DNA from: Tolypothrix bouteillei VB521301
GTDB lineage: Bacteria; Cyanobacteriota; Cyanobacteriia; Cyanobacteriales; Nostocaceae
NCBI RefSeq assembly: GCF_000760695.4
Contig: NZ_JHEG04000001.1
Location: 8,903,123-8,967,122, forward strand
DNA: 64,000 nucleotides
Direction: 5' to 3'
Part shown: positions 35,070 to 45,235 of the stretch, piece after piece
How the letters are laid out: the number at the start of each line of letters is the position of its first letter
How positions within the stretch are numbered: position 1 is the stretch's first letter
Position numbers and translations under genes: made by a program
The notes under the pieces: model-generated
The model's database searches: none
What the model was told of the DNA's origin: nothing
What the model saw: only the letters and a program-made list of their open reading frames with translations

Positions 35070-36632
35070 TTAGGAATCAGAACTCCGCTCATCTTGAAAA
35101 CTCTTGACAATGCGCGAAAGTTCTGCCTTCTCATCGATAGTAACGCGGGTAGGAGCACCACTGACAATCCGTTCGTAATTCCGGAAGGAATCCTTAATTT
35201 CGGGACCATCGGCTGTAATATTGTATTCACGAATCCCCTTATCGTGCCACGAGCCTCGCATTTTAAATACGTTAATTGCCCGCGACATTTCTCCACGAAT
35301 TTCTACATACTGCAACATCAAAATTGTGTCAGTAATCGTAGAAATATGAGAGTCGGTAATTGAGTGAGAACCCATAAATTGGTCAGTTGTATTGGTAAAG
35401 AAGCCAGTAATTTCTTCTTGTTTCGCGTAACCCGTAACACCAATAACGAACTGACGAAATGCATTATTGCTTACCCCTCTTGCCAAGGCAGAAAGAGAGT
35501 CAATGGCAATACGCGATGGTTTAAATTCAGCAATTTCTGACTTAATAATTTGCAAATGGTCTTCTAAACCCGTTGATTCAGGATAAGTACAAATTATTTT
35601 TAGTAAACCTTGGCGTTCTAAATCTTCAAATTCAATACCCCATGAAGAGGCATTGCGGGACAACTGAGCACGGGATTCTTCGTAGGCGAACAAGATAGCT
35701 CGTTCGTTACTGATACAGCCATTTTGTAAAAATTTGCTAACCAGCAATGTCTTTCCTGTACCGGTTGCTCCTGTTGCTAAAATAATCGAATCCTTAAAGA
35801 AACCACCTCCACACATTGCATCTAGGGTTTTAACTCCAGAAGAAACTCTCACATTAGAAGAACGTTGGGTTAGGCGCATAGCTCCTAATGGGAATATATT
35901 GACTCCTTCATTGGTAATTGTAAAAGGATATTCGCCTTTCATATGTGTTGTACCGCGCAATTTGAGAATTTCAATCGTGCGTCGGCGGCGTTCTCCTTCT
36001 AAAACATTCCGCACAATCACCACATTATCAGAAACAAATTCTTCCACTCCAAAACAAGCAACCGGTCCGTATTCCTCAGTTCGCTCGGTGGTGATAATTG
36101 TAGTGACACTCAGTTGCTTGAGACGTGCTACAAGGCGAAATATTTCCCGTCGCACGACTCCTACAGCTTCATACTGCTGAAATACAGCTGTTATTGAATC
36201 AATAGATACACGTTTAGCTTTGTACTTACGAATAGCATATTGCAGGCGCTCAATCAGCGCGGACAAATCGAAGTTTCCCACCACATCTTGTCCTTCTGGG
36301 TCGGGAGAAGCATCAAGTATAAATAACTTCCCATCATCGATCAAGCGTTGCAAATTCCAACCAAAAATACAGGCATTCTTAATAATATCGCTTGGAGATT
36401 CTTCAAAAGTAACAAAAACTCCCGGTTCATCAAAATAACTAATACCGTTATAGAGAAATTGAAGAGAAAATAAAGTTTTACCCGTTCCAGAGGTACCGCT
36501 TACCAAAGTAGTTCTACCTATTGGCAAACCACCGTGGCTTACGTCATCGAAGCCCTCTATCATAGTCCGAATTTTTTCTACACCTCCAAGTGACGGTGTC
36601 CTGCTTGGCTCTGTATACCCTTTTTCACTCAT
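35070..36632 (-). CDS. kaiC: circadian clock protein KaiC
   Basis: A 520-residue double-RecA ATPase. Starting at ATG 36632, numbering agrees exactly with Synechococcus KaiC. Walker A lysines are Lys52 and Lys294, catalytic Glu pairs are 77-78 and 318-319, and the phosphorylation sites Ser431, Thr432 and Thr426 are present in SITDSHISTITDT. The first ATPase domain (CI) sets the daily rhythm and the second (CII) carries the phosphorylation. An upstream TTG (36641) would add three residues. It is the last gene of kaiABC. Confidence 0.98.
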   Translation of the reverse strand: MSEKGYTEPSRTPSLGGVEKIRTMIEGFDDVSHGGLPIGRTTLVSGTSGTGKTLFSLQFLYNGISYFDEPGVFVTFEESPSDIIKNACIFGWNLQRLIDDGKLFILDASPDPEGQDVVGNFDLSALIERLQYAIRKYKAKRVSIDSITAVFQQYEAVGVVRREIFRLVARLKQLSVTTIITTERTEEYGPVACFGVEEFVSDNVVIVRNVLEGERRRRTIEILKLRGTTHMKGEYPFTITNEGVNIFPLGAMRLTQRSSNVRVSSGVKTLDAMCGGGFFKDSIILATGATGTGKTLLVSKFLQNGCISNERAILFAYEESRAQLSRNASSWGIEFEDLERQGLLKIICTYPESTGLEDHLQIIKSEIAEFKPSRIAIDSLSALARGVSNNAFRQFVIGVTGYAKQEEITGFFTNTTDQFMGSHSITDSHISTITDTILMLQYVEIRGEMSRAINVFKMRGSWHDKGIREYNITADGPEIKDSFRNYERIVSGAPTRVTIDEKAELSRIVKSFQDERSSDS

Positions 36633-36781
36633 TGTTAACAATTACAAATAGGGATGTACCCCTGCCTTTTATTGATAAAGTACTCTGTTGATATTTTCTG
36701 GTTATAAGCTATCATACTCCTACTTTGCACAGAGTCTAAAGCTAGACAACTGACGTAGCATTGAACTTTGGCATTGTGAGT

Positions 36782-37102
36782 TTATTTTTCCAACTGTTCT
36801 TCTTCCTCTGTTAATTCTTCATACAGTAAATCCAATCCAATGAGTACTCTTTCTCTATCTGATAAATCTCCAATAATTTTCCGCACAGGTGGCGGTAGTA
36901 TTTTGGATAGTGTGGGAGTCGCTAATATTTTATCTTCTTCTGCCAATTGCGGATTTTTTAACACGTCTATCACTTTTAAAGCATAAACACCTTGAAATTC
37001 CTGTTCTAGAATGTTTTTAAGGACTTTCAAGGCCCGTACTGAATTTGGTGTGTTTCCCGCTACATAAAGCTTGAGAACGTATGTTTTTCTGAGATTTTTC
37101 AT
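36782..37102 (-). CDS. kaiB: circadian clock protein KaiB
   Basis: A 106-residue KaiB beginning [21 protein letters not shown]. It contains the thioredoxin-like region with [22 protein letters not shown] and the acidic C-terminus [12 protein letters not shown]. KaiB switches fold to bind KaiC and capture KaiA at night. ATG 37102 was chosen over an open frame running back to 37267, because that extension of 55 residues overlaps kaiA and lacks KaiB features. The 112-base gap to kaiA and 149-base gap to kaiC are intergenic. Confidence 0.97.
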   Translation of the reverse strand: MKNLRKTYVLKLYVAGNTPNSVRALKVLKNILEQEFQGVYALKVIDVLKNPQLAEEDKILATPTLSKILPPPVRKIIGDLSDRERVLIGLDLLYEELTEEEEQLEK

Positions 37103-37214
37103 ATGTTGAGATACAGGCTCTAGGTAAACATGAAACTGAAAAATGCAATGCATTTCTAAAGATTTAGAGGATTGCCTACTTGGCCTGCTATTACTCTCTT
37201 GGGCTTTTTTGAAC

Positions 37215-37523
37215 CTATTTTTGAATTGAACAACGATAGAGTTCGCACAGGTGAGCCAATATATCAATTAGTGTCAGGCGGTAATCCAGCAATGCCTCAT
37301 CGTTCCTTCCTTCTAATTTTAACTGTTTGGAAAATTCCTCAATAAGTTCCATATGAATTTCTATAATTTGTGGCACAGGAATATTAGCATAAAATACTGC
37401 TTTGATAAATTTATCAATTTTTTCGTTTAATGTTTTGTCTGAAATGGTAAAGTAGTCTATAAGAATTTGACGGTAATCTGATTTGAGTTGTTGCAATAAT
37501 GCCTGCTGTTCGGCTCCTGTCAT
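37215..37523 (-). CDS. kaiA: circadian clock protein KaiA, short form
   Basis: A 102-residue KaiA holding only the C-terminal KaiC-binding four-helix domain ([18 protein letters not shown]...[10 protein letters not shown]); the N-terminal pseudo-receiver of Synechococcus KaiA (about 284 residues) is absent. Short KaiA proteins of this length are the rule in heterocystous cyanobacteria such as Anabaena, so this is not a truncation artefact. It promotes KaiC autophosphorylation. It is first in kaiABC, divergent from a hybrid histidine kinase. Confidence 0.95.
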   Translation of the reverse strand: MTGAEQQALLQQLKSDYRQILIDYFTISDKTLNEKIDKFIKAVFYANIPVPQIIEIHMELIEEFSKQLKLEGRNDEALLDYRLTLIDILAHLCELYRCSIQK

Positions 37524-38321
37524 TTGTTAAAAAACCTGGTGGAGTTCTGACTTGGGGCATTTAACTACATAAAAATTTGAGATTAGTTCTTAATTAAGAG
37601 GTTGTAGTAGCCACCTGATTGATATCGTTAAGACCCATCCCGAAAGTTGCTTCAACAGGCACTTGGTAGATTTAGGCGTTACTGACGTAAGTCACGGTGT
37701 TTAAGTGCCTTATCTTTCCTAAGTATAGCCTTTGGATAAAATCGTATTTGTTTATACGATGATTTGTTGGCTGAGAAGCCAAACACAGCAACGTTAAAAG
37801 AAAGTAAACCCAACTGGTTGGGATTTATGTTATCGATGAGTAGCATCTATCTAAATATAGATTTTTTTGTTGCACTCCACAATAAGATAGTTAAACGAAA
37901 ATAAACGAATATCGCGATCTAAATCATTATAATTCCTAAAGGTTCTAAAACGAATCTTTAGAGCCATAATTGTTCTAGCTGTTGCTGTCAATTCTTAAAA
38001 TATCTGGGTTGTTGAACCAAGCTCCAATATGGGGGAAGTGTAAAGGCTGAAGTGACAAGCGATCTTATTACTCAGCGTTCTAACCATCGCACCTAAAAAC
38101 TTTATACTTTATTCTTTTTGTTGACTGTTTTTAACTCCTACAAAAAGATTTGTTAGGAAAGCAAAGGTTTTACCAATTAGGCGTTAACTTATGGAAAGAA
38201 TCGATCTGCTAGTGTCTTTCTAGAGGATACTGCTTCAAACGCTAACACGTAAGCTTAATTGGCAGCTAGCTAATGATGCCAACAGGCGCACATTCCCCTA
38301 GAAGAATGACCACCACGCTAT
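37524..38321. promoter_or_regulatory. kaiA / hybrid kinase divergent intergenic region
   Basis: 800 bases without a credible gene. It contains a palindromic motif ATCGTAT-TTGTTT-ATACGAT at 37741-37760, about 220 bases before the kaiA start, and several AT-rich stretches. It must carry promoters for the kai operon (minus) and the hybrid kinase (plus). Assignment of boxes is uncertain. Confidence 0.45.
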
Positions 38322-41300
38322 ATGTCAATGCTAAAGTACCCTCTTTATGATTTTATCGCAACCGTACCCACCTGCTTAGAAACAGCAACTCTAGCAGATG
38401 TACTGGATGTTTTTGAGAAAGAACAGTGTCAAGCTATTGCTGTGTTAGATGAGCAGCAGTACTTTTTGGGATTGCTTTATTCTGCCCGCTTAGTACCACA
38501 ATTCCTGCTAGCAGGTTCCGAGGGCGATCGCTTCAAGTCATCTCACTTACAGCAATCAATCTCAATGTTAGCCCAAGAGCTACTTCACCCACTACAAACA
38601 ATTCCCGCCTCATTTCAAGTGGAGCAATTGGGTAGGTTTCTGCGTTCTCAAAGAATTCCTGCGAACACTCATTTGGATTGGGCACTCATTGACTCAGATA
38701 GCAAATTTTTGGGGCTTGTAGATAACTCACGTCTATTGAAGTGGTTGGTTGTACACCAATTTGAGACGCCAAAGAAAAAGAGCGCTCGAGATGCAAGCGT
38801 TGAAAAAGCCCGCGCTTTTTATCAAAAGCGCATAAAATACCATCCACAAAGAGATAAACCTTTAATACAATTGCTGGAGCGATTGCCCTGGCCTTTGATG
38901 CTACAAACAGGTAGCGGTGAAGTTGTCACTCAAAATCCAGCATGGTGGCAACAGTTGGGGGCTTTAAAAGATCCAGAAGGGGTCAGGAGACAAGTAGAGG
39001 CAATTCTGGCAACAACTCCATCAAAATATTCAACCCAAACAGGTGTTAAAGCTCATTCCTATGACAACAGTATCCAAGAAATGGAAGAAAAGCTTTCGTC
39101 TGTTGTGACTCAATCTATTTACACTAACGAAGGAGCTTACCGCAAAAAACTAGTGTCTCCTCCCACGACCTTTCCAGAGCAACCATTACCAGAAACATCT
39201 GCATCACGATGCTTCTTAAACAGACAATTGGGAACTTGTACCTGTGTTGTAGAAGTGCAAAACGGTCAGGAAAGAGTTTGGCAATTTGCCAAAATTCCTT
39301 TAGATAGCCCTGAATTAAAAGTTTTGGGTATGGAATCAGCAACATCACTCAACACTCAGGGATCGGATCTTGAAAACGATTTGTGGATCGTTCTAGCGAC
39401 AGATGTTACAGAACAACAGCAACTCTGTAAAGAACTCGCAGCAAAAAACGCCGATCTCATTCAACTGAATCGTTTAAAAGATGAATTTTTGGCTTGTATC
39501 AGTCACGAACTCAAAACCCCCCTAACAGCTGTTTTAGGGTTGTCACGTTTACTAGTCGATCGGCAATTGGGAGAACTGAACGAACGTCAAGCCCGTTATG
39601 CAGGGCTGATTCATCAAAGCGGGCGTCATCTGATGAGTGTGGTCAATGATATTTTAGATCTCACCCGCATGGAAACAGGACAGATGGAACTTGCTCTATC
39701 CAACGTGACGATTCGCTCGGTATGCGATCGCGCTGTTTCCGAAGCAAAAGTTATTCATGCCCAAAGTACCAAAACTCCCATCAGTACTCAATCTCAAACC
39801 ACATCTGTAAGAGAACACCAATTTAGCCTTTCCATTGAACCGGGTTTAAATGAGATGGTGGCAGACGAGTTGCGCTTGCGACAGATGTTGGTACATCTGC
39901 TTTCTAACGCTTTTAAATTTACAGAAACAGGTGGTGAAATCGGGTTGTGGGTAACTCGTTGGGAAGGTTGGATTGCCTTTACAGTTTGGGATACAGGCAT
40001 TGGCATTCCCGAACACCAACAGCATCTCATCTTTCAAAAATTCCAACAACTAGAAAATCCCCTTACCCGTCAATATGAAGGAACGGGATTGGGGCTAGTT
40101 TTAACCAGAGCGCTAGCACGACTTCATGGCGGTGAGGTAAGCTTCTTGTCCCGTGAAGGCAAAGGTAGCCAGTTTACACTCCTCCTCCCTCCAAGTCCGC
40201 CACAAAAAGGTGTAGGGTCTCGAGAGTGGGAATTGGGAAGCGTAAAACAGAAAGGATTAAAAACAGAAAATTGGGAAGATGACACCGTTTCCCCAATCCC
40301 ATCAGTCCGCACAACAAAAGAAACTCCTTCAGGGGGTAAAATTCGCCATCACCAATCCCGAATCGCCAATTCCCCCACTCACTACAACAACAGCTTGGTG
40401 TTGGTTGTTGAGGCTGTAGCCCGGTACATAGAAGACTTGACCGAACAACTCACTGGTTTGGGCTATCGAGTTGTGATTGCTCGATCGGGGTGTGAAGCAG
40501 TAGAAAAAGCTCGTCGCTTACAACCTAAAGCTATCTTCCTCAATCCTTTAGTTCCATTACTGTCAGGATGGGATGTACTCACCTTACTGAAATCCGATGA
40601 AGTCAGTCGTCATATCCCTGTTGTCGTCACAGCAACAGGAGCAGAAAAAGAGCAAGCATTCGCCAACCGAGCCGATGGTTTTTTAAGCTTACCAGTACAA
40701 CATCAGGTTTTGGCACCACTGATCGAAAGTTTGTGTATTGCACCAGAAGAAAAGAAGCAAAAACCTGATGAAGCCCAACTCCTAAAAGATAAAACGCCCT
40801 TGCGAATTTTAAGGCTAGTCAATCTCGATCGCCAACCTCTCAACGCGCACCCATTTTTACAAGAACACCGGGTTCTGGAAGTAGACAACATAGATCAAGC
40901 AGAACTTCTTTCTCGAGTTTGGCAATTTGACGTTATTTTACTGGATGTAGAGATGCCAGAAGCGGAGAACCTGCTGCAACAACTCAATCTCCACCCTCAG
41001 TTAGCAGCTCTACCCCTTGTCACTTGCAATGTAGCAACAACGCAAACGGCTTCTCAAATAGCTGGACTTTCTGTATTCCCATGTCTAACACCGTTAGGTA
41101 CAGAAAAGAAAAATGCAAGCCAAAAAACAGACACTTTACTATCTGTCCTGCAAATTGCATCTGGAGTCTGCTGTCCGCCCAGCATCTTAGTACTGGATTT
41201 AGCAATACTCCCAGATTTACCAGAAACAAGACCTCACAAAAGAAACCACCAGATAGAAAAGGCAACTGCCTTAAGTAGTATGTTTGGAGATAATAACTCT

Positions 41301-41738
41301 TGCCCGATCCAAGGATTACAACCTTTAACTATCTGGCGCGGTTCTGAGTGGTTCCAAGCACTGATTCAGTACTTGCAAACAGCAGGCTTTAAAGCATCAA
41401 TGAGTCGTTCTTGGGCAGAACTACTACAGCAAATTCGTCACCAAAGTGTTGATTTACTCCTGATTTGTTTGGGAGAGTCTACTCTTACAAAAGAAGTTCA
41501 CTTAGCACTGAAAGCTTTGGGACAATTACCTTTTGATTTGCCACCAGTGTTGGTACTTGACCAACGATTAAATTCTATGAACTTGGAAAACAATCAATCT
41601 ACCGTTGTTCAAGAGAGAACCGATAATCAGCCTGATTCAGTACAGACTGTTTTAGACTCAGTAACTTGCCAAATCTTACCCCGATCTATATCAATGGAAG
41701 AATTATTAAACAAGATCAATCAAACTTTAAATGGCTAA
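38322..41738 (+). CDS. hybrid sensor histidine kinase with N-terminal CBS pair and three receiver-like domains
   Basis: A 1138-residue protein. The first 150 residues are CBS-like (TLADVLDVFEKEQCQAIAVLDEQ). A PAS-like region follows. The HisKA motif SHELKTPLTAVLGLSRLL has His395, and the ATPase has NAFKFTETGGEI, DTGIGIP and GTGLGL. Three receiver-like domains follow: the first (about 690-800) has Asn741 where the phosphoacceptor Asp should be, the second keeps Asp875 (VILLDVEMP), the third (about 995-1138) is degenerate. It is divergent from kaiABC, which makes a clock input or output role possible, but that is inference from position only. Confidence 0.88.
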   Translation: MSMLKYPLYDFIATVPTCLETATLADVLDVFEKEQCQAIAVLDEQQYFLGLLYSARLVPQFLLAGSEGDRFKSSHLQQSISMLAQELLHPLQTIPASFQVEQLGRFLRSQRIPANTHLDWALIDSDSKFLGLVDNSRLLKWLVVHQFETPKKKSARDASVEKARAFYQKRIKYHPQRDKPLIQLLERLPWPLMLQTGSGEVVTQNPAWWQQLGALKDPEGVRRQVEAILATTPSKYSTQTGVKAHSYDNSIQEMEEKLSSVVTQSIYTNEGAYRKKLVSPPTTFPEQPLPETSASRCFLNRQLGTCTCVVEVQNGQERVWQFAKIPLDSPELKVLGMESATSLNTQGSDLENDLWIVLATDVTEQQQLCKELAAKNADLIQLNRLKDEFLACISHELKTPLTAVLGLSRLLVDRQLGELNERQARYAGLIHQSGRHLMSVVNDILDLTRMETGQMELALSNVTIRSVCDRAVSEAKVIHAQSTKTPISTQSQTTSVREHQFSLSIEPGLNEMVADELRLRQMLVHLLSNAFKFTETGGEIGLWVTRWEGWIAFTVWDTGIGIPEHQQHLIFQKFQQLENPLTRQYEGTGLGLVLTRALARLHGGEVSFLSREGKGSQFTLLLPPSPPQKGVGSREWELGSVKQKGLKTENWEDDTVSPIPSVRTTKETPSGGKIRHHQSRIANSPTHYNNSLVLVVEAVARYIEDLTEQLTGLGYRVVIARSGCEAVEKARRLQPKAIFLNPLVPLLSGWDVLTLLKSDEVSRHIPVVVTATGAEKEQAFANRADGFLSLPVQHQVLAPLIESLCIAPEEKKQKPDEAQLLKDKTPLRILRLVNLDRQPLNAHPFLQEHRVLEVDNIDQAELLSRVWQFDVILLDVEMPEAENLLQQLNLHPQLAALPLVTCNVATTQTASQIAGLSVFPCLTPLGTEKKNASQKTDTLLSVLQIASGVCCPPSILVLDLAILPDLPETRPHKRNHQIEKATALSSMFGDNNSCPIQGLQPLTIWRGSEWFQALIQYLQTAGFKASMSRSWAELLQQIRHQSVDLLLICLGESTLTKEVHLALKALGQLPFDLPPVLVLDQRLNSMNLENNQSTVVQERTDNQPDSVQTVLDSVTCQILPRSISMEELLNKINQTLNG

Positions 41739-41881
41739 TGGCTAATGGCGCAATCAACAATTAGCAATTATTAGCAATCCTATTTGAGATCTAAACAAGG
41801 AAGACAAAGAAGACAAGGAAGAGATGTTCGTAAATCATTTAGGACTGCTATAGCAATTAGCAATTAGCCATTAGCAATTAA

Positions 41882-43684
41882 TTATTTAAAAACAAACCGA
41901 ACAAGTTGATAAGCTCCATGAGTCCCTAAATTTTCATAGTCGGTAGGCTTGAATCCCATTTCGGGAAACTTTTTCGGTTGAGCAAGAACCAATACTGAAG
42001 AAGGTGATGGCTTCTTTGCTGCTTTGTCTTGAAGATACTGTGCTGCATCCACACTTATCTTTTTATACGTAACAGTACGGCGAGTATAAAAAACTACGGT
42101 TGGCTTTTTAAAACCAACCATAACCAATTCTTCACCAGGTTTTTGTGTTTGGACTACGATTTCAGATAATTCTCTTAAAGGTAGCTGGCGTTCCCGATCC
42201 ATTAAAAATAAGGCGGGTGTTAGGACGATCGTCAGGAATGCTGCAAATCCCACGATATTGATAATGAGCACAATCTTATAACGACGGCGCATCAGGGAAA
42301 CAGCAATTGCTATAGCACTTACAATCCAAATGACTCCTCCCAAAATGGTTAAACCCGATCGCTCTAGCGAGTTACGAAAGTCGGGTGCAGCAGGATCGCT
42401 ACCTATTATTTGGGGTAAGTAAAACATCGTTACTGCTATCGCTGATAAAAAGACGACATTTACCCAGCCAATCCACTGGAAGCGAGGGAGGGACAAGGAA
42501 GAAGGGGTAGACAAGGAAGAAATTGCTACGTCTGCTTTATCTCCCTTGTCTCCCCTGTCTAATAAATCACCCCAAAGTAACGCCATTAAAATAGCGGCGG
42601 CTGGCATTAGGGGTAACACATAACTGGGAAGTTTTGTGACAGCAATGGTGAAAAAACCAAAGATTCCAACAAACCAACAAAAGGCAAATAAACCCAGTTG
42701 TTGGGAGCGTTCTTGGGAGCGCCAGTATTTTCGCTGCCAAAACTTTAACCGTCCCATTGCTAAGGGTAAGTACACCGAATACGGTGCAAAGCCAAGTAGC
42801 ACAACTACAAAATAAAAATACCAGGGAGCCGAGTGACGATTGACGACAGTTGTAAAACGTTCGACATTGTGATATCCAAAAAAGGAGTTAATATAATCCC
42901 AACCATTGCGCCAGATAACCAGCACATACCAAGGTAATGATAAACAAATAACAATAAGCAAACCTGTTAACGGACGCATTTCTTGTAAGACTTGTGTAAT
43001 ATTACCTAGGTAAAGCAAAAATATACCAATGATGAGCCCAGGCAAAACAATTCCTACAGGTCCTTTTGTTAAAATTGCAGCAGCAATCAATACGTAAAAA
43101 GCTATATACCAACGTGCTTGCACGTTAGATTTTGAGGGATGAGCATATCCCAAAAAAAAGCACAGTAATGCTGATGCCATACAACCTGTCAGCAGCATAT
43201 CTGAAACACCTGTCCGACCCCAAACAATCATTTCTGGATTGAGTGCCATCACAGCTGTTCCAAACCCTGCTGTTATCCATCGCAAGGCAGGACGGTACCT
43301 TTGCTCTAACTCGTCTTTTCTTGCAAAATACCGCTGTATAGTGTAAAATGCCAAACCTATCAACCCTATGGCAGCAAGTGCTGAAGGTAAACGCACAGCC
43401 CATTCATTCACACCCAAAATTGAAAACGCGATCGCTTGACACCAGTAAATTAGAGCAGGCTTATCAAATCGAGTTTCAGCATTAAAAAACGGTGTGATCC
43501 AATCACCCGTGACAAACATTTGGCGAGATGCTTCGGCAAACAGAGGCTCTGTCTCATCAATTAAGCCAATACTGCCTAAATGCCAAAGAAAGGCAATCCC
43601 ACCTATTAAAATTACCCATAAAACTGATAAAGTCACAGCAAGGGCTGGACGCTTCTCTACACGACTCCACCATAAATTAGTCAT
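41882..43684 (-). CDS. glycosyltransferase family 39 (ArnT-like) membrane protein
   Basis: A 600-residue polytopic protein with about 12 spans. The GT39-type loop LIDETEPLFAEASRQMFVTGDWITPFF with the acidic DE pair, FDKPALIYW and RTGVSDMLL are characteristic of dolichyl-phosphate-mannose/ArnT-type enzymes that use polyprenyl-phosphate sugars. The C-terminal 130 residues are a soluble domain (PGEELVMVGFKKPTVVFYTRR). It probably adds a sugar to a cell-envelope polymer. GCTAATG and AGCAATT repeats lie just downstream. Confidence 0.85.
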   Translation of the reverse strand: MTNLWWSRVEKRPALAVTLSVLWVILIGGIAFLWHLGSIGLIDETEPLFAEASRQMFVTGDWITPFFNAETRFDKPALIYWCQAIAFSILGVNEWAVRLPSALAAIGLIGLAFYTIQRYFARKDELEQRYRPALRWITAGFGTAVMALNPEMIVWGRTGVSDMLLTGCMASALLCFFLGYAHPSKSNVQARWYIAFYVLIAAAILTKGPVGIVLPGLIIGIFLLYLGNITQVLQEMRPLTGLLIVICLSLPWYVLVIWRNGWDYINSFFGYHNVERFTTVVNRHSAPWYFYFVVVLLGFAPYSVYLPLAMGRLKFWQRKYWRSQERSQQLGLFAFCWFVGIFGFFTIAVTKLPSYVLPLMPAAAILMALLWGDLLDRGDKGDKADVAISSLSTPSSLSLPRFQWIGWVNVVFLSAIAVTMFYLPQIIGSDPAAPDFRNSLERSGLTILGGVIWIVSAIAIAVSLMRRRYKIVLIINIVGFAAFLTIVLTPALFLMDRERQLPLRELSEIVVQTQKPGEELVMVGFKKPTVVFYTRRTVTYKKISVDAAQYLQDKAAKKPSPSSVLVLAQPKKFPEMGFKPTDYENLGTHGAYQLVRFVFK

Positions 43685-43913
43685 CGATCAAAAGGTCATT
43701 GGTCATTAGTTACTAGTCTAGAGTCAATAGTCTCAATGCTCCTTCATCAAGAAGACTTTAGCTCTACTGCTTGGTTCCTGAACTAATTCCTAATGGACAA
43801 GGAGGTAAGGGCTCAAGGGAGAATAGCGAACGAGTCAACCTAAAATTGTCAGTGACCAATATTCAACTGGTGACTCGCGTGCAACCAGTCACCAATTAAA
43901 TATCAGTTACTGT

Positions 43914-44537
43914 TTACTGATTATCGGTTATTTCAGTATTCATCAAAACTAGTTGCCATTCTTTGCTTTGGGCATTCCAACTGGGAGAGAAAGTTTCTCC
44001 CACAACGTAGGGTCCCCAATAGCGACGAGAACCATCTTGTGCAAAAGCGACTAAAATGTCGCCTTTTTCCAGTTTGAGATCCCCGTTAGGTAGGGCTAGA
44101 ATTAGCCCTTTTTCACTACCTTCTTGAGGAGCAAAATCCCAATGTGCTGGAACAGCATCATGAGCTGTTTTTGCGGAATTTCCTTTTCCCTTAATGAGGG
44201 AATTCCGTGAAAGTAAGGCAAGGCGTACTGGTTGATTGGTTTGGTTGCTCATCCGCAAGCTCCCAAAACCGGATGCTCGACTGTTACCAGTATCTGTTGT
44301 GATATTGGTAGGACTAACTTCTTTACTTATATTGGTTGTTGAGTTGGGTACTGAACTGGATGAGGTAGAAATAGGCACAGTACTTTGCAGGTCGAATGCC
44401 CGCTCTGTTGAGGTTGAAGAACTTCCTAGCCCTGTTCGCTCGAAAGATACACCCAACTTTTGACATCCTAATGGTAGCAAGAGCATTCCCAATGAAGATG
44501 CCACCAGAACAGCGTGAAAGTACACTGACGGTTTCAT
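43914..44537 (-). CDS. probable lipoprotein, 207 aa
   Basis: The N-terminus is a signal peptide with a lipobox (LLPLGC, Cys25). A long Ser/Thr-rich linker (about 40-90) precedes a small domain at about 100-200 (FGSLRMSNQTNQPVRLALL, PNGDLKLEKGDILVAFAQDGSRRYWGP). No family is recognised. It is probably anchored to the outer or plasma membrane on the periplasmic side. Confidence 0.75.
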   Translation of the reverse strand: MKPSVYFHAVLVASSLGMLLLPLGCQKLGVSFERTGLGSSSTSTERAFDLQSTVPISTSSSSVPNSTTNISKEVSPTNITTDTGNSRASGFGSLRMSNQTNQPVRLALLSRNSLIKGKGNSAKTAHDAVPAHWDFAPQEGSEKGLILALPNGDLKLEKGDILVAFAQDGSRRYWGPYVVGETFSPSWNAQSKEWQLVLMNTEITDNQ

Positions 44538-44846
44538 GGTAATATATTTAACTAATAAGTACTTTGTGTTTGCTGAAATATCAACAAGTGCGACAAGCGA
44601 AACTTGACGGCTATACAGCCGTATCGCACGAGCTTCTGTTGGAATTCAGGTATGAAAAGTATCATAAAAACCATTATGAGGGCAACTAACAATTTTGTTG
44701 CTTCTCAAAATGAATAAATGTATAGATATTCGTGTTCGCTGAAAGCCAACTAGAAGCCCTTAATACTATTTAAGCAAGCCTATGCCGTGCTGCATACCCT
44801 TATATAACAATATATTATAATTTCCAGATAATTATAAGCGTTAGTA
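44538..44846. promoter_or_regulatory. divergent intergenic region before ycf20-type gene
   Basis: 309 bases, AT-rich, no credible gene. It holds an ACGGCT-ATAC-AGCCGT palindrome near 44608-44623. It carries promoters for the lipoprotein gene (minus) and the Ycf20 gene (plus). Confidence 0.4.
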
Positions 44847-45179
44847 ATGCAAAACACGCGTCTTAACAACCTATTGAGTACTATCAGCGATCGCTTGAGA
44901 GTTTGGTTTTTCAACCCTTGGCGACGCTGGTCAATATTGATAATCAGCTGGTTGTTCGGTTTTTTCTTGGGTAGCGCAATTTCTACGACAGCCGGACAAA
45001 CAGCCGAATGGGATATCGTAATTGCTGCTTTTTTAGTGATGCTGACAGAAGTCGGTAGCAGGATATTCTATGGTCGTACCGTCCAAGAGCGAAGAGCTTT
45101 ATGGGTAGAAGCGCTGAACATTCTTAAAATTGGTCTGATCTACAGCCTGTTTCTCGAAGCCTTCAAGCTGGGATCGTAA
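44847..45179 (+). CDS. DUF565 / Ycf20 family protein
   Basis: A 110-residue protein of the Ycf20 (DUF565) family: two membrane spans (SILIISWLFGFFLGSAIST; WDIVIAAFLVMLTEVGSRIFY) followed by a conserved GRTVQERRALWVEALNILKIGL segment. In plants and algae Ycf20-like proteins influence non-photochemical quenching; in cyanobacteria the role is unclear. It converges on selO. Confidence 0.85.
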   Translation: MQNTRLNNLLSTISDRLRVWFFNPWRRWSILIISWLFGFFLGSAISTTAGQTAEWDIVIAAFLVMLTEVGSRIFYGRTVQERRALWVEALNILKIGLIYSLFLEAFKLGS

Positions 45180-45235
45180 GGGATGGTTATCAGTAAACAG
45201 TATTAAATAATACTCAATTACCGACCACCAACCAC

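Noticed and set aside
37103..37267. N-terminal extension of kaiB
   Set aside because: The additional residues overlap kaiA and do not resemble KaiB; ATG 37102 gives the family length.
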